A stretch of 64,000 nucleotides of DNA from Actinomucor elegans. Lineage: Eukaryota > Mucoromycota > Mucoromycetes > Mucorales > Mucoraceae. Position 1 is the stretch's first letter; every line of letters begins with the position of its first letter. The notes under the pieces were generated by a model. That model saw only the letters and a list, made by a program, of their open reading frames with translations, was not told the DNA's origin and did no database searches. The translations under genes and the position numbers were made by a program. The stretch covers positions 2,542,001 through 2,606,000 of the forward strand of contig JAMSLZ010000005.1 in NCBI GenBank assembly GCA_026027325.1. Reading direction: 5' to 3'. Below are positions 47,882 through 59,404 of the stretch, one piece after another.

Positions 47882-48304
47882 AAAAATTCGCCATAAATTA
47901 CTGAGTACTGTAAAGATTTTTTTAATGGCTAAGAATAACACAGCTCAAGGAACACCCTTTCAATATGTAAGCGTATCCTGAATTAACATATAAAGAATAT
48001 TGCGTAAAATGCGCTGATATAAGGGGGAGAAAGTGAAGGTTTACATCCTTACTCTTTAGATCCTCAAAGTTACATTTCAAAATGAATACTTGAAAGGACC
48101 TTTTTACTGAAAACTTGAATATTGTTTTTGAAGTACTTGGACATTGTCTTAACAGGAGCAATTTCCAGTAATATCAACTCACTTATAAGAGGTGAAATGG
48201 CCAAGCGCAAAGACATGTACACAAACGAGTTAATGTTGCAACGGTCGATCAATATATTTAGCTACTAACTCCATTGAGCTGATCCGAGACCAACTATAGT
48301 AGAT
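47882..48304. other. 3' flank of the second Kre9-like copy
   Basis: The first ~80 bp still aligns with the region after copy A (45666-45735) but with many differences and indels. No gene seen. Confidence 0.5.
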
Positions 48305-49532
48305 ATGCAAAGCGTCTGCATATATAGTTGGAGTATAACGGTACTTCACGTTGGTTTAATCCAACTTCTTCTATTAAGGTACCCAAACGTTGAACTTGCC
48401 CAGCTTTTCTCCCCAGTCACTGATACTATCTATGATGAAATGCGAAAAGCTTGCGAAAGTGGAGTTTATAAACTACTTAGAAAAGGGTAGAATTTTATAC
48501 ACAAATCAATAACAGATGTCAACCAATATCAAGACGCATTGTACGCTCTTTATAAGAGCTTAGCTCAGCCAAAGATTGAAGGCAGTTTTGAGGAATATTT
48601 AGTACCAGGTAGTTATTTGAGAAAAGCAACACGTTGCTGCAATAGTTGAAAGAGTTCTCAAATTTGCGGATTTTGATCATTAGAATGAAGCCACATTCGG
48701 AAACTGCACCAAGTCTGAAAATGGAAGGAGTAGCAGCATTGCATTTGCATTCCAGAGTATATCTAAGCCCAGATATGGTCTTGGATATGCGCCCAACGGA
48801 TCTATGCTTAACCGCTAAAAATCTTCGACTCTGGTTTATTCCAGTATCAAACCAACTGATACGATATATGACGCGCACTTTTCCGAGCCTTAAACATTTT
48901 GCCGTCAAAGGGTCTTGAAGAATCATATTACTGCCGGAATCTCAAACGACCTATAGGTTCAGTTTTTTTATTGTCTGCTTAGAATCAAGAAATCAGTAAA
49001 GGTAGGGCGTATGTACATTGCTGACATATCAAGTGCTTTGATCGATAATTTTGGTAGGGAAACAGCATGTCGAATTCTAGAATAGACAGAACAGCAATTC
49101 TTACATGAATATCTCTTCAAAAGAAATGCTTAAAAAAAGATCTTGTAAGCGCTGCCTTTTCGACAGTACAAAGCATACAATAGCTTGTTAAATTCATTGA
49201 TCTTTGAAACCAATTACGACGCTTATCTGAATAAATTTGTAGTTATTGTTTGCCAGCAATGCATTTCTACAGAATTCCTCTCGCTGCCAAACTCTATTAC
49301 CATTTTCAATCGTAGCCCTGGGCCTCAAATGAGTGATTCGATCCATACGTTAGAAATAACCGATTGCAGTTGTATAAGAGGTATTTTTCTAGATTTTTCT
49401 ATTCGACTGCTAACGTTACTTTATCTTTTGCTAAAGAATCACCATCAAATATACGATAAACGATGTATTATAAACGAAATTGACGACTGCATCATTGATG
49501 TGCCTAACACATCGTTGTATTTTCTTACTTAG
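48305..49532 (+). pseudogene. Probable F-box/LRR-like relic
   Basis: Several collinear fragments lie in different frames. 48362-48490 reads RYPNVELAQLFSPVTD and YDEMRKACESGVYKLLRK; 48493-48642 reads ITDVNQYQDALYALYKSLA; 48646-48918 reads KEFSNLRILIIRM and MTRTFPSLKHFAVKGS; near 48980 SVKVGRMYIADISSALIDN; and 49185-49532 remains open. The leucine-rich pattern with FPSLKHF is like the many F-box/LRR proteins of Mucorales, but no F-box is visible, and stops and frameshifts break it. Some breaks might be unrecognised introns. Family assignment is tentative. Confidence 0.4.
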
Positions 49533-50455
49533 AAATCTGATCAGAGTACAGCATGCTATACTACCAAAAGTACCAAAATAGTAATATTGGGAAAGACCTA
49601 TTGTTACTATATTCGAAAAAAAAAAAAGACAGAAGCATTGTAGGGCCTTCTAACGGCTCACTTCAAAGACTCTGTGGTCTCTAAAATATCCTGTCTCTAC
49701 ATATAAAGTCCAAGAGTATCCAAGCATTCCAAATTTAACTTCCTAATGTTTCATAGTTAATCAATACTGCGCAACTTGCAAAAGCATAGGTTTTCAATTT
49801 AATTCTAGTAATAAACGAGATGCTGAAGCCACATTCTTTCATTCATTTCTTTATCTTTCTGGAGTAAAGAAAGAGCCAATTCGAGATATAATCATTTATT
49901 GCACTTCGCCTACAAAAACATTTTAAAAATTTGGAGAAACCTATACCATACAGTGTGTTTTCAAAAAGTATCGATAGCATAAAACGAAATCGTCTATAGT
50001 TAAAGATTGAAATCTACTGTCGTTTAAGGAATACAATGGATAATTTATTGTTGACAATTATGATATATCAATCATACTACAATTCAGCAGTCATTTTTTT
50101 GGAGTATGGAGCGCTTACCAGCCATGGCTTTTTGACCAAGATCATTGAAACGATCTATAGATTTAAGTGATCTAGTTCTAGTTTCTGTAAAATGTATGTA
50201 TTTTGCAAACCGTTGTTAATGTACGTAACATTTTGTTATTAAAAAATATTCCTCAATGCTACTAATAGCTTCAATTGGATAACTTCACTATTTGTACTGG
50301 AAAATGAAAGGCGACTGATTTTGGCAGTTACTATTGCTAGGCCACTTGGCAGTTTACCCATTGTTACTATGACACCCTGAATAATCGTTTCAATTGGTAA
50401 ATATTTATCAAATCGCAGCAATTTTGAATTATTCCCCTTTCGTTATTTATATTAT
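49533..50455. other. Intergenic DNA upstream of REV7
   Basis: AT-rich, with an A12 tract at 49617-49628. Possibly includes the tail of the relic above. No gene recognised. Confidence 0.5.
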
Positions 50456-51366
50456 ATGACAGAGCAAGCTCCAAAAATTATTCGTAAAGGTAGATCTATT
50501 CATTACAAATAAATAGATCCAAATCTAAGTAATTTCTAGATATAATCAACCTAACATGCGAATTTTGTAAGATCTTGCAAGTATGATTGGTTTCAACTGA
50601 TTTCAAACTTCATTTTCGAGATTAGTAGAAACTTGGTTCCATCAGATCTTGTATAAATGCAACATTTATCCTAAACAGATCTTCACACTACAAAAGAGTT
50701 TTGAAGTACCAGTGTACATTGCAATGCATCCTGGTATCCAAGCTTATATATCCCAGTTTGTCCGGTCCTGCCTTCCTCTACTTGAAAAGGTGAATCGCTT
50801 AAAATTATTTTTATTTTCCCCCAAGCCGCAGTAAAAAAAATGACCGCTATCCTATATATATAGAGAGAAATCAAGTTCATATCATTGACAGTAAAAGAAG
50901 CAGAAACAGACGTAATATTAGAAAAGTTTGTGTTTGAAATCAGTTCTACACTGAGAAATGTGGACTTGCCCTTGGAAATTATACTAGAAAGTGAATCTAT
51001 TTATGCCTTGGCAGATCTCACACAGCATTTGAGAAGCTGCTTGATCAAAACCAACGGATATCAATCGCGGCATACACTATCTAATAGTCCCAAAACATTT
51101 AGTTTATCAATTGAAAGGCTACAAGGTGGATACCCGTCAACGGACAGTAAGAAAGAAGATGAATCTATAGATTGGATACCCGCAGATCAACAGCAACAGC
51201 AATGGAAAAGCATTACTTCCTTAAAGACAGTGCCTATGGACCTATTCCAAGTAAAGTAGCCCTTCATAAGTCTTTCTGATTTCTAACGTATATGTTATGA
51301 ACTCTTTAGTTTAATACTTTTGTTATGGAAGCGGCTTCTAAAAAGGGTAAAGAGCGATGTCCATAG
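50456..51366 (+). CDS. REV7: REV7/MAD2B HORMA-domain protein
   Basis: Five exons (50456-50489, 50540-50566, 50626-50789, 50864-51250, 51310-51366) give 222 residues, close to the 211 of animal MAD2L2. One HORMA domain covers nearly all of it: LTCEFLETWFHQILYKCNIY, VPVYIAMHPGIQAYI, LPLLEKREIKF, VILEKFVFEIS, then LTQHLRSCLIK, DWIPADQQQQQW and SLKTVPMDLFQFNTFVMEAA. Rev7 is the accessory subunit of DNA polymerase zeta in translesion synthesis and takes part in other DNA-repair complexes in the nucleus. The second exon is only 27 nt. If the last intron (51251-51309, with a TTCTAAC branch) were retained, the protein would end two codons later at 51259; the spliced tail fits the family better. Its 3' end faces MDM31. 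Confidence 0.88.
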
Positions 51367-51456
51367 AACATGGGATAAGGGTGGATCTTTTTAAATAAAT
51401 AGAATATATATGTATATACATAGAGGGTATAGTTATAAATGTACAGTGGGGGATCA

Positions 51457-53752
51457 TTAAGAGTCTGCTGTTCCTGTGCCCAAGTAGCTCCAAAAACCTC
51501 TTGACGTACCACGCATAAGTTCGTGTATACTGAGCAAATTACGCGACATCTCCTTGATACTCCAAAATCCAATACGTTTGAGTCTACGGTTGCGTTCTTG
51601 TTGATCTAAAGTCAAGTCAACAAAACCCTGACCCAATTTTTCTCCGATTCTCTCTGCCAAAGTGGAATCGTACAAAGTCCAAGAGCCATCAAAATTACTC
51701 AAATCCATAACTAGACGCACTTTGATGGGTACAATTGCCTTATTACGTGAAATATAGCCAACAATGGGTCGAACCATGGCACTGCTAATGTAACTTAGTT
51801 CAGGTGTCTTTAGTGGTACTGAAGCTTTGGTATCTTTGAATCTGAAATCCATATCCATGACAAATTTTTTTGCATTGGTGTCTTCCTCTTTCTTCTTCTT
51901 CTCTTCACGTTGACCACCTACGACCAAAATTTCTTCCCCATTGCCTGCACCAAGAATGACTGGCTGAGAGAGCTCAATTCGGTCTGTTAACTCATACACA
52001 AGCTGACGTAAAAGTTCTGTTGAATCTGCTTCGACAGCTTCTTGAGGAATGTAAATATCTGCAGATACATCTACTGTACCAGAAGTGATCCAGCCTGGAG
52101 GACCCTCTACTCCACGATTAATATGATCAATCTTTACGCCATCAATTCTTAAGCGAGACTATACAATTAAAATTGAGTTGACATATACAAATGCGTATAT
52201 ATATACTACTACTACTACTACTTACTTTTCTTTTGTAGCCTTGTTTTCTCATGTCATTATCAGTTAAAACACCAAAACGCGTAGATTCACCGCCCACAAC
52301 GACACCGTTAGGATCCGGCTTTTTGAAAGGATAGTAATGATAGATATCATGACTTCTAAAACCTGCTTTGTTTGAATCAATATGTCCTGACTGCTCCAAT
52401 ACACTCTTTTCTAACTGAGGTGCATGTACACTAAACAAGCACTTGTCAAAAGCACCCACAATTGAAGTGGCACACAGTAAATCATAGAATAACCTATAAT
52501 AACAATTTAGCAAAGGCTCATTGAACGCACTTTTCTCTAGTCTATTACCATTGTTTTCTAAATCGATCTAATTGAGCTTGGAATACAGAAACAGGAAAAG
52601 GTCTAAATCCATTTGGCTGATACACAGTCACTAGTAAATCTTCTACTGTCAGCTTTTCCAGTTCGAAATCGCCAGGTGTATATTGGTGTCTCGCAGCGAC
52701 AGGATCATAGGGCACATCAGGATCCCAACGAACATGGCGACGATCCATCACACCACGCACACCTTGAACATCAGCACTTTGCACCAAACCTTTTCCATCC
52801 ATCCAGCGAATCAAACTCAGCGTCACTTCTACGCGATCAATGACCAAATCATACCACATCCACTTTCTCAAAACTTCGTTCGTCTTTTCATCTTCGTCTA
52901 ATTCCACACCGGCCAATGGATCATCGTCATCGTTGTTGATAGTCGGTATCTCATCCGCAGGAATCTCTTGTCCAGTACTCAATAAAGCTGCATGACGCTC
53001 AAATTTCTCGTGTTCTGAGCGAGGCATTCGATAGATTCTAACATTATTGAAGCGGATCTTACCATCTTTCCAGTTGGGCAATATAGCAGAATCAAACACA
53101 ACAGTGGCCCCTGTAGCAGAAGTCAAGTATTTGCCAATGTTGTATGCAATCCATTCTATAATTATTGGTTTAGTTATCGATCAAGGGCAAATAAGTCAAG
53201 ATTTTTTTTTATACCTTGGAATTGTAGTGAGTTTGCGAGCCAAAGGATCAAACTGACAAAACTAGTGGTGCCTACAAGTAACCAAACTGTATGTCCAAGA
53301 AAAAGCCACGAAAACAAGGCAGTGGCATCGTTCAGAGTCCAGGGTCGTATTTGTCTCATGAGTGGGTACTTTATACGGATCTTGAGTCGATCAAAGAATC
53401 CTCGAGCCTGTGCCAATAATTCCTCTTTACTGTAATGCGGTGGTGGTGGTGGCGGCGTTGCTTTGGAATGGATCATACGTCGTTTCGCCAAGTGCTGAAG
53501 CCATTGTCTACTCATATAGAGTTTTGTGCTCGTATTACTTGTAAATTTGGTCTTTTGACTAGCCAGTAATTCGGACACGATGGTCTTCTTTTGTGGTAAC
53601 GTGGCTTCCAGGCGACAGCTATCAAAGCTGTATGCAAAGACTGGAGCCAATATAAAATTTTTGCGCTTGGGCACGTTGTATATATTGAATATAATTTTAT
53701 TATGATTAAAAGGCTTTGCGATGGCTCTTTTTAGCACATTCGATATTGACAT
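51457..53752 (-). CDS. Mitochondrial inner-membrane protein MDM31/MDM32 family
   Basis: Four exons (53215-53752, 52549-53155, 52226-52493, 51457-52158) give 704 residues. The basic N-terminus (MSISNVLKRAIAKPFNHNK) is a likely mitochondrial targeting signal. Features include a Pro7 run, RPWTLNDATALFSWLFLGH leading into membrane segments (TVWLLVGTTSFVSLILWLA), LTSATGATVVFDSAILPNWK, IRFNNVRIYRMP and an acidic loop. Then come GKGLVQSADVQGVRGVMDRR, VHAPQLEKSVLE, RIDGVKIDHINRGVEGPPGW and FKDTKASVPLKTPELSYISS. These are hallmarks of Mdm31/Mdm32, inner-membrane proteins with large intermembrane-space domains that affect mitochondrial shape, nucleoids and cardiolipin/phospholipid levels. Start chosen at the first ATG in frame. 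It is convergent with REV7, 90 bp apart. Confidence 0.9.
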
Positions 53753-54069
53753 GTTTTTTGTATAACTGGGTAAGCGAATGGAAGGAAGGAAAGGCAAACC
53801 ATGGCAAGGGTGGGTGAGGGTATGGATTATACTTTAGCCAATCACAGTCACTAAATCAAAAAACCGCTGGCCAGTGCTCTTTCCGACCGAGAAACATTGA
53901 AACTCCCAAAAAAAAAGCACATGAAATTTCAAGAATCTATTTGTATTACTGTCTTTCTACCGAGGCTCACAAAACCTAGGTCCAAGTTTAATGCATGTAG
54001 ATTGATTGGGGCCGCGGTAAAAGCAACTTTTCCACCGAGGAGATTTACCAAACTTCATCTATTTCTTAA

Positions 54070-54110
54070 TCAGATTTGACATGTAACTGAGATTGCTTGA
54101 GAGATCTAGA
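54070..54110 (+). repeat. Dispersed intergenic repeat, copy 8
   Basis: AATCAGATTTGACATGTAAC, then TGAGATTGCTTGAGAGATC; shares core position and tail with the other copies. Confidence 0.45.
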
Positions 54111-54232
54111 AACGACGTAATATTTTTATTTTTAACTACGTAAAATATTTGTAATTTGGCACTAATCCTTAACATAAATAATATTTATTATTGTATATCC
54201 GATAAGTAAAGGCACCATTAGATATAACAACT

Positions 54233-54295
54233 CAATTTAAACATGAATTATTACTTTAAAGTGACATTTGAGATCAGTTAAGGGATTTAGAAAAA
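54233..54295 (+). repeat. Dispersed intergenic repeat, copy 9
   Basis: CAATTTAAACATGAATTATT, then ACTTTAAAGTGACATTTGAG, then ATCAGTTAAGGGATTTAG; same block order as copy 3. Confidence 0.5.
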
Positions 54296-54582
54296 TAAAC
54301 AGTTACGGAGGAGGATAGCATGCTGTCGTCTGAAATTCCTTATCTACTTCAATTTAAAGTAACAGTCTAGTTTCCCTCCGTCTGAGATTGTTGCTAGTTT
54401 GCAAGCCAAATAACTTTGCAATAGATCCGAGGTGAAGATTTTGCATGAACTCTAACCAAGTCTGCGGACTTTGTTTCTTATTTTGTGACTCTACAAGGGG
54501 ATAAGCGAAAATAAAAAATAGAATCCTGGACTATCTTGTACCTTTCCATACACTTCTTCTTGAAACTAACGTTTATAAAACG

Positions 54583-55717
54583 ATGGCTCAACCAGTTGCT
54601 AAAAAACTACTTGTTGTTGGTGGCTCGGGATTTCTCGGTATAAAGTTGGCCATTGCCGCCATTGCAAGGTTACTGAAATAATTTTGTAGGTTTGAATATT
54701 TGTAAACTTGCCGCCAACAAGGGCTGGGAAACTGTCAGCTTAAGGTGAGTTTTATCTATATGCAGGCGGCAGAATAGTATTCTAAACTTGTTTATGCTTT
54801 GTCAGTCGACGTGGAGAACCCGAGATTTTTAACGAATACGGCAAACCAGAGTGGGCTCAAAAGGTAATAGACAGGTCAATTGAAATACTTTAATGAACAA
54901 CTAAAAGGCTTTTTTTTTTGCTTGGATATATAGGTTCAATGGGCTTCAGGCGATTCGTTAAAACCTGAAACGTATAGTAACTTATTGGACGGTGTGACGA
55001 ACGTGGTTCATTCTGTTGGTATGCTGATGGAAAACGACTACAAGTCAATTGCTCAGTCCAAATCCTTGTGTGAAGCCGGAAGTCGTTTGCCTGGTTTGAT
55101 TTTGGGTATGAATGATCAAGGAAACCCACTTGATCCTAAGTTGAATGATAATCCAAAACCTACTTATGAAGTAATGAACAGGGATACAGGTACGTAGGAA
55201 AAAAATCGTCGTGTGCGTAGTAACTAAATAGGTTCATTAGTGATTTCAATTGCTGATCAAGTAGCTAAATTGCCTTCTATCCGTTCGTTCACTTATATAT
55301 CCGCATCAGATATTTTACCTTTTATTGATCCTCGATATATTACTACAAAGAGAGAGGCTGAAGTGTATTTGTTCAGACATGAAGAATTCAAAACACTTGT
55401 ACTTAGACCAGGTAAAAAAAAAAAAAAAAAAGATACAAAGTTGGATAAAAGCGATTTTAATTCGCAGCGTCATAGGATTCATGTATAATATGCAACGACC
55501 TACTGCCGTACCAATTGCTCAAGCTCTTCAGTTTGCCAACGCTATTGTGAGTCCTTTCAAGAAGGGTATTGCTAGTTTACCAGGCGGCAAATTAATCACG
55601 ACGCCTCCATTACAAACAGAACAAGTGGCTAGAGCTGTCATTGCTGGTATTGAAACAGAAGAAACGGGTATATTTGATGTAGAAGGAATTCAAAATCTAA
55701 GCTGTAACCCTATTTAG
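54583..55717 (+). CDS. COQ11-like atypical short-chain dehydrogenase/reductase
   Basis: Six exons (54583-54637, 54690-54744, 54806-54863, 54934-55189, 55232-55411, 55476-55717) give 281 residues. The start has a nucleotide-binding turn, LLVVGGSGFLGLNICKLAA, followed by TVSLSRRGEP; then DGVTNVVHSVGMLMEND, PSIRSFTYISASDILPFIDP, YITTKREAEVYLF and TLVLRPGFMYNM. The active-site Tyr-x3-Lys of classical SDRs appears as YITTK, as in the atypical branch with NDUFA9 and yeast Coq11 (YLR290C). The short length and C-terminal PPLQTEQVARAVIAGI fit Coq11, a mitochondrial protein linked to the coenzyme Q synthome. There is no strong cleavable presequence, so location is inferred. The intron at 55412-55475 starts with GTA and an A18 run. 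Confidence 0.82.
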
Positions 55718-55829
55718 AGTGTGTGTGTAAATATAGATAAATGACTTGGTTTCTCAAGCTTAAAAAATGCATAAATGTGATTTTTTTTTTTTTTTTTTGC
55801 TTCTTTTTTTTTTCTTATTTCTTATAATT

Positions 55830-56489
55830 ATGACATCTATCATTGGATATACAAGAGTTCCATTTAATCCATCTTGTTCAATAGCACCTGTTCAAAGACT
55901 GTATCATGATCACTGCAACGATAGACCTGCTTTTCATCGTATTTTTTCAAGAGAAAATAGCCAAAATGGAATCATTGAATTGATTGTAGACAAAAAGCCA
56001 GCAAAAACAAGCGAAAAAGACAATTACAATACATATCTTTCTATTGATCTCAGTGAAAAGCATGACTATGACAAGTTGAACTTTGAAGAAGATGCTTCCC
56101 CAGCCAATTTGCAAAGACTTATGGATTCCATTTCCAAACTAGCCCATGAAAAAACAACCAAGTTTGTTCGTATCATTGATTTACTCAAACAACTGCAACT
56201 GTATCAACACAAGCATCAGTTTATGAGTTGCATTGATAAACAAAATGAAATTATACTGGTATATTTCCCAAACACGTTAACCAAAACTGTAGAACAAACA
56301 TCAAGATGGCTACGTACATTAGGGCTGAATATTGACGCTTATGATCACTGGAAACTACTTGGAAAACATCAAGAAGAGTCTGAAGAATTTGATGGCAAGA
56401 GTTACTTTAACGATATTCATCTCTTTATCGATCATGTGGATGCACTGATAGAATCAAATGGCTTATTTTCTCATAACAAAGTGAGATAA
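55830..56489 (+). CDS. Hypothetical protein, 219 residues
   Basis: Intronless and not recognised. The frame extends upstream to an ATG at 55767, but that extension is only a Phe/Leu run encoded by T tracts, so I start at 55830 (MTSIIGYTRVPF). Visible features are a helical SPANLQRLMDSISKLAHEKT stretch followed by KFVRIIDLLKQLQLYQHKH, IILVYFPNTLTKTVEQTSRW, and an acidic C-terminal half with DIHLFIDHVDALIES. No signal peptide or membrane segment. It begins 112 bp after the COQ11-like stop, in a T-rich gap that probably carries its promoter. Even charge distribution and length suggest a real protein; the function is unknown. Confidence 0.65.
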   Translation: MTSIIGYTRVPFNPSCSIAPVQRLYHDHCNDRPAFHRIFSRENSQNGIIELIVDKKPAKTSEKDNYNTYLSIDLSEKHDYDKLNFEEDASPANLQRLMDSISKLAHEKTTKFVRIIDLLKQLQLYQHKHQFMSCIDKQNEIILVYFPNTLTKTVEQTSRWLRTLGLNIDAYDHWKLLGKHQEESEEFDGKSYFNDIHLFIDHVDALIESNGLFSHNKVR

Positions 56490-56848
56490 ACCAATAGTTT
56501 GGCCTAGAACGCACATCTCGTGATATATTGGCAGCAAATTGAATCATCATTTTTCACATTAGCACCTTCTCTTAAACAAGCATTCATTTACTACGTACTT
56601 AATAAAAAACATGTTTAAAACAAGGGAAGGGAAAAGATGGTAGCACATTTGATTTGCCTGGTGTCACTTTAAGGTCTATCTCTTTAGAGAAGCCAATGAA
56701 CTATGTGTGATCAATTGTTTCTGAAAGGTCATAACGAGAGAGACACATGCATACAAAACAGAATACAAGAAGGTGTGATTAAACGGAGAAATGGCCTTAA
56801 CTTACCATCGGCATATACATAGTTGAAGCCATCTATCTCCTGTCTACA

Positions 56849-56911
56849 TGCATGTGAAACTATGCAAGTAGGCTCATTGGAAAGAGCACGCCGCTTTCTA
56901 TATTTTGCCAG
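56849..56911 (+). repeat. Paired intergenic repeat, unit 1
   Basis: CATGCATG, then ATGCAAGTAGGCTCA, then CGCTTTCTATATTTTGCC. Resembles 57051-57103. Confidence 0.5.
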
Positions 56912-57050
56912 AAAATAATCACGAATCCTTTGGTTTATTCGAGAAAAAAAGCAATCTAGGTTCTAACAAAGTATCACAGTTATACTTTATCATTTAAATC
57001 CCGATAATCAGCCTATATAACTCTCTAACACCTGATATGGCCATGCATGA

Positions 57051-57103
57051 TTATGCAAGTTAGCTCACTCAAAATGGCGTGTCATTTTCTATATTTTGCT
57101 CGT
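57051..57103 (+). repeat. Paired intergenic repeat, unit 2
   Basis: CATGCATG, then ATGCAAGTTAGCTCA, then CATTTTCTATATTTTGCTC; about 200 bp from unit 1 in the same orientation. Confidence 0.5.
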
Positions 57104-58298
57104 AAGTTGTTGATCTTTGTCGCTTTGTTATTGAACAAGGCGCGATTTTGTGATTTTGAGAGCAACCAACTTCAAATGCCGCATACCAATCATATGGATC
57201 GTTCCTAAGTAACAACTCGATGAAAACCCGCTAACGGGACATTCCAGTTGTTTCCTGTTCGCACATTCCCTCCTGTTCTTAATTAAAAACAGTTTCGTAT
57301 TAGGAGAGTATTGCTTATAAACACATAATTGTTTATTTTTTAATACGTCAAACCTACTGAAAATCATTCCGAAATTACAACTTATCCAACCTGATTTTAT
57401 ATAATGAATGCAGTTTCAGAAAAACAAGTCTCGTGCATTATCAATATTCAAAAGCAAGAGGTGAACTGGGGTCCGAGAAGTAATTTAACTATATGTTTGA
57501 ACTAATGCAACCTGTGCGACACCTGATAACAAGATAAGCGTATTGGGAAATTGAATGAGTTACCCCACTGAAACAGGTTTGCGTAGTTAATGACAGCGCA
57601 TTGACGAAATCATGAATCTAACCAAAAGCTTTCAAAATTAAACCTTATGATAATAAACTGATGCCATCCGCGCAGGCGATGGCAAATATGAATTGCTTTT
57701 TTTTCCGCCAGGATGCCAGCTGGGACTTTTACTGTAAATTCACTTTACCCGTTCCACGGAAGTGCTTACATAATGACAGGTTGTTCCTTAATTCAACATG
57801 AGGTGGTACAGTCAATGGGAGAGTCTCATCCAATCATTGGACTGATTAATAATGATCTCAAGACATTTTTCACGTCAAAAAGTTCTACTGTACTTATGAT
57901 CGGTCTACTAGTATGGGTTGGGGACGGAATACTAGTTGAGCCGGCACATTGCAGGTTTATATACCCAATATTGATGAGGAGTTGCTTACGTAAAGTATTC
58001 CCAGTAAGGATAGTAAAAGCCAGCGGTAGGCTGGAAATCAAGTCTGATTGCGTAATGATAACACGGGTCTAATTGATTTGTTGAGCTCCATCCCCAACGC
58101 GCGCGCATATGTTGCCTATTGTATGCATACTGACCCTTATGAAACGCGTAGCAATCAAAATAATGATACAAAAGAACAAAGCCCCAGCTTAGTCATTTAT
58201 GACAAAAAGGCCATCTTTTTCATTTTCGAAAAAGACCATCTGCCTTTTTATTTAACGATATATGTAAAAAGAGATGAATAAAGAGAATAGGGATATAT

Positions 58299-59404
58299 TT
58301 ACAAAGAAAGCTTCTCCTTCAACATGTTTTCGAGCTTAACACCATCCTTGGCAAAGTTACGGATACCTTCGGATAACTTTTCGGTGGCCATAGCATCTTG
58401 GTTCAATTCCCAACGGAAACTGGCTTCATCATTGAAGTAAGAAACCTTTTCAATGGATTGGGATTGGGCATTATCAGGGCTCAACTTGCGTTCCAAAGTC
58501 TTGTTATCTTGTTGCAAAGATCCCAAAAGAGCAGGAGAGATAGTCAAGAAATCACAACCAGCCAATTCCTCAATCTCACCAGTGTTACGGAAAGAAGCAC
58601 CCATAACAATGGTGTTGTAACCAAACTTCTTATAGTAGTTGTAGATCTTGGAGACAGACAAGACACCAGGATCAGTGGAGCTAGTGTATTCCTCACCAGT
58701 GCTCTTCTTGTACCAATCGAGAATACGACCAACGAAGGGAGAGATAAGAGTGACACCAGCTTCAGCACAAGCAACGGCTTGAGCGAAACCAAACAATAAG
58801 GTCAAGTTACAGTGGATGTTGTGCTTGGTTTCAAGAACATGAGCAGCTTGGATACCTTCCCAAGTAGAAGCAATCTTGATCAAGACACGGTCCTTGTTGA
58901 CACCGTTCTCTTCGTACAACTTGATAAGAGCAAGAGCCTTAGCAATAGTAGCCTCAGTGTTGAAGGAAAGACGGGCATCTACTTCGGTAGAAACGCGACC
59001 GGGAACAATCTTCAAGATCTCAGAACCAAAGTTAACCAAGAGCTTGTCAGTAGCCAAGTCGAGCTTTACAGCATCAGAACTAATACGACTATATATTAGT
59101 ACCTTTTCTCGACCCCATTATTTCCCGCTTTATTCTTTTTTTTTTTCCACTTACACATCCTTAGCTTGAGCATACTTGATGGCATCCTCGATGAGGTGAG
59201 CATATTGAGGCTTTTGAGCAGCAGCCAAGATCAAAGAAGGGTTGGTGGTGGCATCTTGAGGCTTGTATTGGGCAATGGCTATTATAAAGACGCGTAAATT
59301 AGCAAGTTTCACAACAAGAACCCTAAGCACGTTTTCTTACATTCAAAGTCACCAGAGTCAGCAACGATGGTAGTGAAGTTCTTGAGTTGTTCGAGGACAG
59401 ACAT
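58299..59404 (-). CDS. TAL1: Transaldolase
   Basis: Three exons (59341-59404, 59155-59278, 58299-59088) give 325 residues, normal for the enzyme. It is a class I aldolase of the pentose phosphate pathway, moving a dihydroxyacetone unit between sugar phosphates in the cytosol. Hallmarks are [12 protein letters not shown] near the start, [13 protein letters not shown], the Schiff-base lysine in [48 protein letters not shown], and [20 protein letters not shown]. The body uses a restricted set of C-ending codons (for example AAG, ATC, TTC), stronger than neighbouring genes, as expected for high expression. A TATAAAA lies about 65 bp upstream. The donor chosen at the end of exon 2 (GT|GTAAGT) keeps the frame and adds Val-Arg before ISSDAV. 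Confidence 0.95.

Larger units (their letters stand above)
53753..54582. other. Divergent intergenic region with two repeat copies
   Basis: Promoter space for MDM31/32 (-) and the COQ11-like gene (+). Contains two tail-to-head copies of the dispersed repeat (54070-54110, 54233-54295). Confidence 0.55.
56490..58298. other. Intergenic DNA
   Basis: Contains a pair of similar ~60-bp segments (56849-56911 and 57051-57103). A 119-codon frame at 57713-58072 and overlapping frames on both strands up to 58281 lack a recognisable family; a very degraded gene there is possible but unsupported. Confidence 0.5.

Noticed and set aside
50790..50830. REV7 exon 3 extended to 50830 with a 35-nt intron
   Set aside because: The intron would be unusually short, and the extra residues are absent from the family; the donor at 50790 restores a good HORMA alignment.
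57713..58072. 119-codon open frame
   Set aside because: No domain, overlapping frames on both strands, no splice partners or promoter signals that would support a gene.
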